Part shown: piece after piece, positions 10,560 through 22,044 of the stretch
Layout: the number at the start of each line of letters is the position of its first letter
Position numbering within the stretch: the stretch's first letter is position 1
Origin: Dipteris shenzhenensis
Lineage: Eukaryota; Polypodiophyta; Polypodiopsida; Gleicheniales
DNA length: 64,000 nt
Direction: 5' to 3' (one strand)
NCBI GenBank assembly: GCA_047967505.1
Contig: CM106538.1
Notes under the pieces: generated by a model
What the model was told of the DNA's origin: nothing
The model's input: the letters and a program-made list of their open reading frames with translations, nothing else
Databases searched by the model: none
Translations under genes and position numbers: made by a program

Positions 10560-12204
10560 TGATTCTCTCTAGCCTATAGGATAGATGGTATGAGCATCAC
10601 TCACTTGGGTACCTAGGACACAGTCCCTCCATCTTGCCAGAGACGTGTGTTGTCTCTAGAGGATGGTGTTTGGGAGAGACAGTGGCCACAATATCTGGGT
10701 AGCATGCTATGGTATAGTGATTGGGCAGCGAGCAGATTTGGCCTACAGCCACTTCGTCAACATATGGGAAGTTATCATTTACATCCTGCAGGCCACATGG
10801 GAGCAGGGCATGGAGGGATCTAGGAAGACTGCTGAAATGTGAGAGCATCTTTGCAAGGCACGGCCTGCATGCCTCTTTTTGGATCAAGGTGTATAACCCC
10901 CCACCCTGGTTGTTGACAACTGTTTCCGGAGGACACTCTAGGCAGTGAGCTGGGGTCCAAAAGTAGGTAGCATCGCAAACAGATTTGCCTTTTGATTGTT
11001 CAAGCGTCCCATGGATTGCGATCTGTATCATTTTCACAATTTTCTAATCGAAATTTCTTTTCTTTGGGGGCGAAAAATCATGCTTCCCACAATTGATCAG
11101 CTGTTATGGGGCCCTTGATGAAAATTTACTTTGCAACAACTTCAAATGTTTCAGAAAAACATTCCATTGGACATATTTCTAAGGCCAACCACTCACTACT
11201 TGTAGGCCACAAAAGAAACCTTCAGGCATTATTGGACTAGGAAATAGCCACAAGACCTTCTGATCATATAAAGGAAAAGATAGATGCAGACAATCCCAAT
11301 TCTAACATTGACAGAATACAACCTTCTATGATATCTCAAGGACAGTATCCAATAAAATAGGAGGAAACTAGGGACAGGATGGGGGGCCAAAATGAGGAAA
11401 TCTTCATCCGGCCTTATGATCTCCGTCTCTACTAAAGGTATCATAAGGATGTACCTGTCAACGATCCATGATCCGTGTGCCATCCACACCAGGACGAAAT
11501 ACATTCTGGTGTATCTTTGTCAACACTGCAGCAATACCAGCCATCAAAAAACAATTAACATCTTGACAAGTTGCACTACATACCCACAACAAGACAAGAA
11601 AGTACACCACATGGCACAGATGTTGAAGGGCTTAGATGTTCTGAACTCGATTGCTAAGATTACGAAAATGAAGCATACAGAGATGCACACATTATCCGAC
11701 ATTGTCCAACAGCAGCACATCTAAATGCTTGAACAACAATGTTAAAAGCATGAAAACACTAGGGGTGTCTCTGAGTTCTTATTCATTTTTCTCCCATGGT
11801 TTCTCCATGGCTTCCACTCTTGCACTTCTTGATGCAAGTCTTCACAATTTACTTAATTCCACCAAGCTCCACTGAAAATAACAGTGCAGTAAATTTCTGT
11901 TTCCTCTCAAAGAATCTTGGTCTATACACTGGTTGCAAAATGTGCTACTGACCTTTACACTTGGAAGACATCTCCTAAGAACCCATCCATTTCTACTTCA
12001 TGGTCCTGAAATCCTGAAGCATTTGGTATAAAACAGGCGGCTGACTCATAAAGAGAGCAGCCTTATGAGCACCCAGTAAGCTGGATATTTCTGATCTTAA
12101 TAGATCTTCCACTTCCTCTTGGATAGTGGCTAAAATTCCCTCTCATAGGCATTTTCCTAATATTGCCTTTGGCACTGCTTCCACCCAAGTTTAACATCAT
12201 ATAT
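10560..12204. other. Unassigned 1.6 kb
   Basis: No coding family, LTR pair or RNA gene could be recognised. Open frames are short and lack known motifs. It is moderately AT-rich after 11040 and ends where the RLG-E LTR begins. It is likely decayed repeat, but I cannot say which. Confidence 0.4.
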
Positions 12205-13349
12205 GTCACGAGGATGTGAAAAGTGATGTAAAGTATCTTTGTAACTCAACGCACGCTTAACCCGGGTTAACCTAGTTAAGTGTAGTACTGGTTTGTCCGT
12301 GAGGGACTGGCTAGAAGAAGTCCACACTTCCTAGAAGTTCCTAGGGGCAAAGTCTAGGTGCACCACTGGGTCCTAGGGGCGAGGCAAAGGCTTTAAAGAG
12401 GGGTCTAAAAGTTGGGGGCCCAAGGACAACCAACGTTGTCCTTGGTATGGGGGTTAGGACTTTAATGAAGGGGCGAATGGCAACAAAGAAGTGTTATTTG
12501 TCATGCGTGTGTATGCATGACCTCCCCCCACCAACCATCCCTCTCCTCTCACTCTCCTGGAGGCTTGGATGTCTAGCAGAAGCTTCCTGTGGCTGTTTCG
12601 TTGGATTTTAATCTTTGGCTATTGTTCTGAGACTCTCCCTAGTTCCTGCAAGTTCTAGAAGCAGCCCTGGCTGCTACTCGAAGCAGTTGTACGGCCTGGT
12701 GCAGATCGTGAGGCAGCTTTTTGGTGTCACATTCCAATTGTATAGCCGTACGGACTGTACGGCTTGGTACTGATCAGGGCGGGGGTCCCAAGGAGGTACC
12801 TTAGGCTGGTTGAAGCGAGGATTGGAGGCCAGATCCCAGTGCAGAGGTTCTCGGGCAGATCTGCATGTTTGAGAGCCCTAGGGACAGTGTGAATGCATGT
12901 GATAGCCTTGAGTCTGCCTTGAGCTCAGTTTGCCAGTAGTATGGATGCCTGAATGCCTCTCAGATAAAAAATGGATGCCTGACTACGCTTGCCAATTGAA
13001 ATTCTAGTGGTGCACTTGGATTGGATGCCTTGAAGATAAGTAGAGGATTTGCAGAGAGGAACAGTGCAAGGGTGAATCCCTGTTGTAAAGCATTTCCATT
13101 CAGAAGCATTAATAAATACCGTAAGGCGGCGCCAAGGCATTTGGGGCCAGTGGGTGCATTGTGTATTGTTTTCATTGAGCAGGGGCATTCTAGCCTCACC
13201 TTTGTTGTTGTTGAAGTTTGTTTCTAAGTTATGCTAACTGGATGAAGTGACCGAAGCTTGCATTGTGGCTATTAATGAAGTTTATGACTGAGTAGAAGAA
13301 GATCACTACCTTTTGTTTATTGAAGGCCGGTTTCAATGGTTCCATTGTA
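12205..13349 (+). mobile_element. 5' LTR of RLG-E
   Basis: It starts TGTCACGAGGATGTGAAAAG and is the reverse complement, at roughly 93-95% by eye, of 20338-21743. Relative to that copy it lacks about 260 bp at 12866, where TTTGAG joins directly to CCCTAGGGACAG. It contains GTAC-core motifs at 12689, 12748, 12757, 12767 and 12796. Confidence 0.85.
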
Positions 13350-13447
13350 AGAATAGTCACCATCTTCCCACAAAGGTGAGCCCTAGTGGTGTTGGGTGAA
13401 GGACACCTTCATTGCAATTGTTGCTATAACCATCAATCTTAGCAAGC

Positions 13448-15100
13448 ATGTCATACTATGAGAGGTCATTGACCATCTCTGAGCAGGAGGGGCAGGAGGA
13501 AGACAAAGCATCAAAGAGCTTTGAAGAGGAGCACAGCATTAGCAGGGGTGATGACCAGCAGGATAGTGGGTCATAGCCAGTTTCTCCTAAACATGCCACT
13601 GAGGAGTCACAAGATGAGGTAGATGAGGCAGAGGAGCTTGATCCCAATGCCCTTTTTCAACTACGAATGCAAAGTGTAGTGGGAGCCCTATCGGAGTTGT
13701 CACAGAGATTATGCAAGCTCCTCCCCCTGGAAGCATAAAGACAGCTCAGAAGAAACATAAGAAGCATAAGAAGACTCACAGGCACGTTTCTTTGAGTGGA
13801 TAGCCTTTAGAGATGCCCTCGATCACCCCTGTAGTAGCGGGTAATGCCAACAACTTTCATTCAGTCAATCAGGGACAGCAAGCCCTTTCTCAGCCCACAA
13901 TGCATCCAGGATATTTCGAAGGGGGATCAGTTTTTCAGGCAATGGTGGCACCATCCGCAGAGGCACATGGAATGCCAGGAAGCTTTATGGGCAGCACACA
14001 GCCCAGAATGCAGAATTTCCAGCAACCTATGATGGGTGGAATGCCCCCTGCAAATGCCAATATCATGTACTCAAACACTGGGATGCAACCTGGAATGCAG
14101 ACAGGAATGCCTTGGAATATGCCACAGATGCAAGGAGTGGGACTTGGAATGCCTAACCCCACCATGGGTACGGGTGGAATGGCTCAAAATGCAGGAGCAG
14201 TGATGCCCCCACCATTTTTACAGCCCCCCGTTTATGACAATCTCACCCCTAAAGGCAAATTGAAAGATTACAAGGAGGGGGGGCAACTGTCAAGTTTGAG
14301 ACCTTCAATGGGATGCAAGACAGATTGAAGGCTTTGACATTCATACAACAGTTTGATGCTGCCTACTCAGGTGGACAATTTACAGAATTTTACAAAGCCC
14401 GAAAGGCAGCCACCTTTTTGAAGGGCAATGTGCTCCAATGGTGGATCAACCTTCTCTTGCAAGGCAGAGCACCTACCACTTGGGTCAAATTCAAACAGGT
14501 TTTCTCAGCAGCATGGCTCACTACCACTTTTGAGGTGGATATCATGACCGCTTGGTACAACTTAGATGCTGCAAATTAAAGAAATTTGAAGGACTACAAT
14601 AAGAAGTTTTGGGAAGCCCTACTACCAGTGAGTTCTTACAGACAGTACCACTGTCCGAGCAAATTAAAAGATATTGCTGCAGGTTGCTAAAGGAGATTCG
14701 GGACTACTGCACAAAGACAAGGGTCTCCAATATGTCCCAGTTGGTTGAGAATGCCACTACCGCTTATGCACTAATGCAAGGGAAGGTTTCTGAGTTCAGA
14801 GGAAGCTCACAGGAGACATCCAGGTCAAAGGGCAGCAAGCGGAATCCCCTAAGAAGTTCAGAAAGTTTTCGAATCCCATGAAGGCAAAGTTTGTTGCAGG
14901 ACAGAGGCGAGTACCGATCCGTATGCCAGATGAGGAAAAACAAATTCTTTATGATGCCAAAAAGTGTTATATTTGCAAGGAGGACGGTCACAGGGCTTTT
15001 GAATACCCACATAAGAAGCGGAAGTTCCCTCCTATTGAGCATGGTGAGCACAAGGAGGAGAAGAGGACTGATCAGAAGAATAAAAATCCCAAGCCCACTG
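13448..15100 (+). pseudogene. RLG-E gag
   Basis: The probable start is the ATG at 13448, opening an acidic Ser/Glu/Gln-rich segment that hits a stop near 13575. A Met/Gly/Pro/Gln-rich region follows (13813-14250) with repeated GMQ, GMP and PGM words. Next comes the gag core (14313-14579: ALTFIQQFDAAYSGG, FLKGNVLQWWINLL, WVKFKQVFSAAW), and a zinc knuckle near 14967 reading CYICKEDGHRAFEY, in which the last Cys has become Tyr. Frames shift at about 14300 and 14580-14610. Its role was RNA packaging in the particle; as written it is a pseudogene. Confidence 0.82.
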
Positions 15101-15149
15101 CTGGTCTTTTGCCAAAACTAATTGGGGCTGTTCAGAATACAGATGCTAC

Positions 15150-16988
15150 AAAGTTATGCCGGGCATGGGGCAAGATAAGAGACCAAACACCTCTGATGTT
15201 TTTCGATCCATCAGCCAAGGCTAACTTCATCTCTCCAGAGCTGGCTGGAAAGTTGGGAAAACGGGCTGAAGAGATGGGTCCCTTGTGTGATGCAAATATG
15301 GCTTGTCCAAGACTCAGCCAATCAGTTACCCCAGTGATAGGCAAGCTACGGCTACATATTCAGAGCTAGTGGACACAGAGGAGTTCTTTATTATGCCGTT
15401 GAATGGTTGTGATGTGTTATTAGGGATACCTTGGCACTTTCGTGTTGGGGCTGCTTTGGATAAAACCATCACAATCATTCACCGTGGCAAAACCCACGTT
15501 CTTGATGCTAAATTGAAGGGAGAATCCACCCCTGTTGTATCTGCTTCCGCCATTGGCAACGTAAAGAAAAAGTACCTTTCAGCGTACTTAGTGTTTGCAT
15601 CTGAAAGCAGAAGAGTCTCATTTTTCTAAGCTGGAAAAACAGCGGACAGATTTTCTTTTTCAGTTTAAAGAATGTTTTTTTGACTCACTTCCACAGGAGT
15701 TGCCCCCTGATAGGCCAGAAGACCATATGATAGATATAATCCCTGGTAGCAGCCCTCCTAACTGACCTCCTTACAGGGTCAGTGCAGCCCAGCAAGAGGA
15801 AATTATGAATCAGGTCAAGGACCTATTGGAGAAGGGGCTGATTCAACCCAGCTCTTCACCCTACTACTCACCCATGCTCTTGTTCCAGAAGAAGGATGGA
15901 TACTGGCGGATGTGCATTGACTACAAAGCCCTCAATAAAATTACCATTAAGAATAGATTCCCTATACCCAGGATAGATGATATTTTGGATAGGTTACAGG
16001 GGTCGGAATGTTCAGCCGCATTGATTTGATGCGTGGTTATCACCAGATCAGAATTCAGCCAAAGGATGTCCACAAAACAGCATTTCGTACCACATTTGGT
16101 TTATACGCGTTTCTTGTCATGCCATTTGGGTCAACCAATGCTCCTTTAGAATGATGGACAGAATTTTTAGAGAACACCGAGCCTTTGTTGGCACTTTCTT
16201 TGATGACATCATCGTGTTCTCTCAAGATGAGGCTGAACATAAGCACCACCTGGCAATTGTTCTTGAGGAGCTACGGAAGCATAAGTTGCTTGTCAATGCC
16301 AAGAAAAGTGATTTTTTCATGCATGAGATCCATTTTCTCGGGCACATTGTTTCCAAGGATGGAGGTAGGATGGACCCCGCCAAGGTAGAGGCCATCAAGA
16401 ATTGGCCACACTTGAAGAACATCCATGAAGTACGCAGCTTTCTGGGCTTGTGCTCATACTATAGGAGGTTCATCCGGTATTTTGCACAGATTGCATCTCC
16501 TTTACATGCCTTACAGAAGAAAAAGGTCACCTTCAGATGGGGTCCCAACTTACAGAAGAAAGGGGTCAGCTTCAGATGGGGTCCCAAAGGAATTGCAGCT
16601 TTTGACCTACTAAAGGAGAAACTCTGCTCAGATCCTGTGATTATTTTGCCAGATCTTCGCAAACCCTTCGCTGTCCAAGCAGATGCATGTGGGAGCAGCG
16701 TAGGAGGGGTACTTATGCAAGATGGTAGAGTCATGGCATACGAGAGTAGAGTGCTCCAAGATGCTGAGATGAATTTTGGCATCTATGAGAAAGAGATGTT
16801 GGCTGTTATACATGCTCTTTCCACCTGGAAGCATTATCTTTTGGGTGCTGATTTTCATGTTCAGCCCGATCATCAGTCATTGCGGTACTTTCTAATTCAA
16901 AGAAAGTTGTTTGAGAAGCATATGAGGTGGGAAAATTTTGCTTCTATGTTTCATTTTCAGATTGTGCATGTACCTGGGAAGAAGAACC
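15150..16988 (+). pseudogene. RLG-E protease, reverse transcriptase and RNase H
   Basis: The protease begins near 15190 with FFDPSAKANFISPELA, an unusual DPSA active site, and an LLGIPWHF motif at 15417. RT follows from 15805: RMCIDYKALNKITIKNRFP, then after frameshifts near 16025 and 16145 (where about 10 nt of the conserved NAPATF codons are missing) the palm FFDDIIVFS, with both catalytic Asp. RNase H runs 16640-16960 (QADACGSSVGGVL, EKEMLAVIHALSTWKHYLLG, DHQSLRYF). A 39-nt unit is tandemly duplicated in frame at 16511-16588, repeating LQKK-V-FRWGP between RT and RNase H. Integrase is absent. Confidence 0.9.
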
Positions 16989-17714
16989 CACTATCACATT
17001 TGATCCACTTCCATGACCAGGTATGCATTGGGCTCTATCTGCTTGAGATGCGCCGACATAGAGAGACCCTGCTACAATAGATCAGAGAGTAGCAGGAGGC
17101 GACCAAACCACCAGATACAGAGGCTGAGTAGACACAGTGATGAGTCATAGATTTCTGTTTTTTGAGTCAGCTCCAAGACACAGTGGGATTGAGAAGGAGG
17201 AGCTAGCCGATACGCAAGTAGTCTGGATTACTAAGAGAGGCATGCAAAGGCCACCCGCAATGCGGAGAGCACCCTCTATTGAGGTCAGACCTATTACAGC
17301 TTTCCTCAGAGGAGACCGCCCGAGATGAGGGGTCACTCTGAACATAGCTCAGTGGGTTCAAAGATCGAGGAGACCACGTCCCCCTCTACCACCACAGCAT
17401 GAGACAACTTGATAGACGCAGATCTGAGACATTTTCACCGCTCATAGACAAGCCACCACACTGCCCGGTTTCGGATTATGAGTTTCAGTTCCAATTCCAG
17501 CTCCAATCTCGACCTACTTCAGATAGCACATGATGATGCATTTTGTACTTGATTTTGCTTGATCTATTGAGCTTTTTATTTCAGCATAGTACTTAGCAAG
17601 GGCCTTAGCACGCCCTTTTGCTCCAGCCCTCTGTGGCTTGTGCGAGTTCTTTCCCTTTCGGTGTATTTTGCACTTTGTCCCATAGGACTACGAGGCCTCC
17701 CGCAGATGTTAATA
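16989..17714 (+). mobile_element. LINE-M 3' end, 5'-truncated copy (subtype 1)
   Basis: The first codons read PLSHLIHFHDQVCIGLYLLEM, matching other LINE-M copies at about 34320 and 28800. They are followed by the Ser/Glu-rich tail and 3'UTR. The 3' end has a weak hairpin (CTACG..CGCAG arms, one mismatch), then GTTAATATTTC and (TTTC)n(CT)n. It abuts RLG-E pol on the left with no sign of the gypsy sequence resuming on the right. Confidence 0.8.
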
Positions 17715-17728
17715 TTTCTTTCTTTCTT

Positions 17729-17775
<47 letters not shown>
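17715..17775. repeat. (TTTC)n(CT)n microsatellite at a LINE-M 3' end
   Basis: About four TTTC units pass into about 19 CT units, directly continuing the LINE-M 3'UTR; the non-repeat flank CCATGAACTCC begins at about 17775. Confidence 0.9.
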
Positions 17776-17778
<3 letters not shown>

Positions 17779-18180
17779 AACTCCTTAGCATCCTCCTCCT
17801 CTATCGATATACTCCAACGTTTCATAAAAAATCGAATAATGAAGGCAGTGCTATTGAGCACATATGTGCTCTCTTGTTCTTGACATTGCTCCTCTAGTTC
17901 CTACTGAGAGAGCATCGGACTCCACTATTTTGGGGATCTGACTCTGGGTTGGGATGAGGATTTTTAGCCAAAACATTTAGGGCCTTGGTGGTATTCTTGA
18001 TCGTCGCTAAAGGTAGTTGGTTCATAGTTAGCTTCATCCAAGTGTTACCGGGGGTCGTATATCTAGAAGACAAGTTGGATGGTAGAGACTGCAGAAAGTC
18101 AAATAAATTGCTTTTAGGTCACACCATCTAGTCTCTTGCTTTTGGCGTTAGGGGAAGGAATTTTATTTCACTTTCATATT
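17776..18180. other. Unassigned
   Basis: No family recognised. Frames are short and interrupted. It is the right flank of the LINE-M copy ending at 17775 and does not continue the RLG-E element. Confidence 0.4.
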
Positions 18181-18300
18181 CTTTTCTCTCCCTAGTGGTT
18201 GGATATGGCATTATCACTCTCTCTAGCATAGTGAATCTTACTTTTCTCTTCCTGGGGGTTGGATATGACATTATCACTCTCTCTAGCATAGTGAATTTTA
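18181..18300. repeat. 60-bp tandem duplication, two units
   Basis: 18181-18240 and 18241-18300 are the same 60-mer (CTTTTCTCT..GTGAAT.TTA) with about six differences, an exact period of 60. Cause unknown; slippage or unequal exchange is likely. Confidence 0.9.
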
Positions 18301-18640
18301 CTTTTGATGGACGAATCTAAGGTTGGTCTTCACAACCTTAAAACCCCAACAATAGAGGGGAAAAGTATCTGGGTTTGGAAGGAACTTCTATTCAGGTCTC
18401 CCATTGCAGACTCATGGATTATTGGATGTGACTTCAAGGGGTGACTTCAACATGATGGAGTTACCCTTAGATAAAAAAAGGGGAAGAGAAGAAGGCCCCC
18501 ACTATCTTGAGAGAGTCACCTTGAATCCTTTCCTTTTCCAGCTCAATGGCGGATTCTTGGATGGAAGATGCTTTTCATGCAATGCCTTCCTCACTCCTAT
18601 TTTCTTGGTCTAATAGGAGATATCAGATGCCCATCCATGC
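18301..18640 (+). pseudogene. L1-type endonuclease fragment
   Basis: Frames here give SWIIG followed by GDFNMMELPLDKK..GR, matching the conserved SWI(V/I)GGDFN motif of plant L1 apurinic endonuclease (compare LINE-P1 near 44470 and LINE-H near 25880), then a LERV..FLFQL stretch. A duplicated GTGACTTCAA near 18430 breaks the frame. It is an isolated old fragment; upstream and downstream ORF2 parts were not found next to it. Confidence 0.55.
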
Positions 18641-20337
18641 ACGGAGTGACAAACTTTATGTTACACTCCATAGAAGTGGCACTATTTACATTGCCCCAAA
18701 GGTGTCCACTTCACATTAATTTTCGATAGCCTTGATGGTTTCTGAGCCACATGTGCATGCCTAACCTATTCTACCAGTATTGGGATTCCAGATGTTTCGA
18801 TGGAGAGGTCTTTAAGAGACAATGTCACAGATTGGGTGTCTCATATGCAGGGTGGTGTGTCTTCACCTTTGGATGTCGTAGCCGCCCTCTTCGGCATTAG
18901 CGATTCTTATCACTCCACTCATAGCACCAAGAGACATGAGATTTTGAGACGTGAAATTGTTATACGTCAGCAACTTAGCAGCCGATAGAGGGAAGAGCAG
19001 AAGCAGCTTGTAGATGCTTGGATTTAGAAGTGCCTTGCTGCAGCAAGGGCTCAACATTAGGCACTTTTGGATCACAGAGCTGAGTATGCCTTTCATGCGT
19101 AGGAGTCCTTTTGCATTCAAACGGGACAAAAAGTCAATATACACTTTTTCTCTACTTTTTCAACATGTTCACTTCAATTTGGACTATATTTCAAACTTGG
19201 AGCTCCCATATATACAAGGTGAAGCATTCCAATAAAAATCTTTTTGGTTGCTTTGTTGGCTTTAGGAAAGACTTCATGCTATATTGTAAGCTTGTTCATA
19301 TTTGCAATGTCCAAGGTGCAAGGATTCCATAGGATGTCATTCTAGAGTTCTTCTGGCTTTCTAGGCGCAACTGTAAGGCAAGCTAGTAGTATCTTGTTTT
19401 TTATACTCTTTGGGCTATAAAATTGACAATGAGGTTTCAGCATGGAGGGGTAGGCTCCTCAATTCTGGATACCCTTGCCATTTTGCTATTGCTATTCTTT
19501 AAATGGGTACGAGTTAGTATTTAGTAGTGGCATCCCCAATTGCCTTATTATTTGAACATTTTATTTCTTGTTTTGTTGAGCAGCTACATTTGGATGCAAT
19601 CAAGTCCTTTTGTATAAGGAGGAAGATATTGGTGAACTTATCCAAGAGAAACTCCATGATGTTTTAATCCTCCATTGTGGGAATGTCAAGTCTTCCTTTG
19701 TGGTGGAAATAGCTGCATGTAACATGCAGCAGTTAATGATCGTGTAATCACAGCGAGACCTTTAAACCTTATTGCGAGTCGTATGCATATGCACCATAGA
19801 GAGGAAGAGAGTTTAGGGTTAGAGAAATGGAGACGACAACCGATTGGGTCCCTGTACCCACCACTAAGGGCACCCTTGCCAAATATAGGAAGAATTTTCT
19901 TTAAACTTGGAGAACTTCGAAATACAAAAGACACTCCTCACAAGAGCACGGAATGCAACTCAAAGGCTGACACCTTGAACACGGGAGCTAACCCACAATC
20001 CTGAGAAAATAGACCAGGAATGACCAAGTCCGCAATGCTGTCCACATTGACAATGCAGACAAATGTGCGTGGCCATTGAAGAGGCTTGTATTGTGGCTGG
20101 GCTAAATCAGAATTGACATACACATTGCCAATGGCCTCCCTATAGCAATAGGACAACTTATGGATTCTTCACAGTAGCTCTATATAGACAATACTTTTAG
20201 GAGCTACTACTCGTTGTCCTTGAAGGCTATCTTGGTTCAAGATACCTAATAGAAAACAATTAGAGGATGGTCGTTCCATGCACTAGATTTATCAAGAGAA
20301 AATAAAGGATGCAATGATACACATTCCCTTTGGATAC
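18641..20337. other. Unassigned 1.7 kb
   Basis: Open frames under 100 codons with no motifs I recognise. 18800-18988 is open and could be part of a decayed pol ORF. No repeat pairing with the rest of the window was seen. The right end is the outer edge of the RLG-D LTR. Confidence 0.4.
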
Positions 20338-21743
20338 TAAAACCGGCCTTCAATAAACAAAAGGGCAATGATCTTCTTCTACTTAGTCATAAGCTTCATT
20401 AATAGCCACAATGCAAGCTTCAGTCACTTCATCCACTTAGCACAACTTAGAAACACACTTCAACAACAACAAAGGTGAGGCTAGAATGCCCCTGCTCAAT
20501 GAAAACAGTACACAGTGCACCCACTGGCCCCAAATACCTTGGTGCCCTTTACGGTATTTATTTAATGCTTTTGAATGGAAATGCTTTACAACAACGATTT
20601 ACCCCTGCACTGATCCTCTCTACAATTCCTCTACTTGTCTTCAAAGGCATCCAATCCAAGTGCACCACTAGAATTCCAACTGGCAAGGCATACTCAGGCA
20701 TCCACTCTTGATCTGAGAGGCATTCAGGCGTCCATACCATTGGCAAACTAAGCTCAAGGAAGCCTCAAGGCTATCACATGCATTCACACTGTCCCTAGCC
20801 TTCCACAAGAACACCCTTGCCTCTGGGTGCTTGCTAGAACCTGTAGGAGTCCTAAAAGGACTGCAAACAACACAAATGCACTGCAAAAAGCTCCAAATCA
20901 ATAAAGAACAATGAAAAATAGAACTTGGAACCAATTCCCTTTGTCTGTGGCAGAGGGGCGAGCTCCTTCCTCGCGCCTTCCTCTGCCAGGCTCCCCATAG
21001 GGTGCAAGTGGCTTCCAACAATAAGGGTAAGATAGAAATGAAGGTAGAGAGCAGAAGATGAGCAAGAAAGAGCTATAGAGGATCTCAAACATGCAGATCT
21101 GCCCCAGATTCTCTACACCCGGATTTGGCCTCCAATCCTCGCTTCAACCAGCCTCAGATACCTCCTTGGGACCCCCACCTTGATCTGTACCAAGACATAC
21201 AGTCCGTATGGCTGTATGGCTGGAATGTGACGCCAAAAAGCCGCCTCACAATCTGCGCCAGGCCGTACAACTGCTTCGGGATGCGGGCTAGCAGCCGGGG
21301 CTGCTTCTAGAGCTTGCAGGAGATGGGGAGAGAGTCAGAACAGCAGCCAAAGAGCAAGGGCAGCAGCAAAATCCAACGAAACGGCCACAGGAAGCTTTTG
21401 CTAGACGTCCAAGCCTCCAGGAGAGTGAGAGGAGAGGGATGGTAGGTGGGGGTAGGGCATGCATACACATGCATGACAAATGCGACTTCTTTCTTGCCAT
21501 TTGCCCCTTCATTAAAGTCCTAACCCCCATACCAAGGACAATGTTGGTTGTCCTTGGGCCCAATCTTTAGACCTCTCATTAAAGCCTTTGCCGTGCCCCT
21601 AGGAACTTCTAGGAAGTGTGCACTTCCTCTAGCCAGTCCCTCACGGCCAAACCATTACTACACTTAACCATGCTTAACCCCGGGTTAAGCGTGGGTTGAG
21701 TTACAAAGATACTTTGCATCACTTTTCACATCCCCGTGACATA
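20338..21743 (-). mobile_element. 3' LTR of RLG-D
   Basis: Reverse complement of the RLG-E LTR over its whole length, ending CCGTGACA before a CCTCCTCTT pyrimidine tract (the polypurine tract on the sense strand) at 21743. It is 1406 bp against 1145 bp in E because it keeps about 260 bp (roughly 20800-21090) that E lacks. Several GTAC cores of E are here GTAT, fitting C-to-T decay. Confidence 0.85.
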
Positions 21744-22044
21744 CCCTCCTCTTAAAACAGCAAACTACCTAGGTTGCTGCTGAAAAATTACAGTGAAAGT
21801 AAAGTAATGCAAATAGGCAGAAATAGCCCATACTAGAATATACATCATCTGTAAGATACAATTTGCAATGATAATATGGGCTACGAGAGCTCGAGAGTCC
21901 ATCCATACATCAATGCATCCTCTGTGTCGAGTGTCTGGAACACCCATCATGGAGACCTCACGGCAGAAATACTGTCAGCAAGCAGCATCTCAGGTGAGAC
22001 AATTGGTGTCACCAAGCGATCTCCAAATACGTGAGCACTCTGCA

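Larger units (their letters stand above)
12205..16988 (+). mobile_element. RLG-E: 5' half of a Ty3/gypsy chromovirus-family element
   Basis: A 5' LTR, gag, protease, RT and RNase H run in order on the plus strand, then stop abruptly after the VHVPGKKN segment that precedes integrase. At 16989 the sequence becomes LINE-M. The LTR is the same family as the inverted LTR at 20338-21743, whose element (RLG-D) contains only the missing integrase half. Frames are interrupted throughout. Confidence 0.85.

Noticed and set aside
13021-13227. Open frame in the RLG-E LTR and its mirror at 20475-20746
   Set aside because: Both lie in LTR sequence of the same family and have no known motif; conservation reflects LTR homology.
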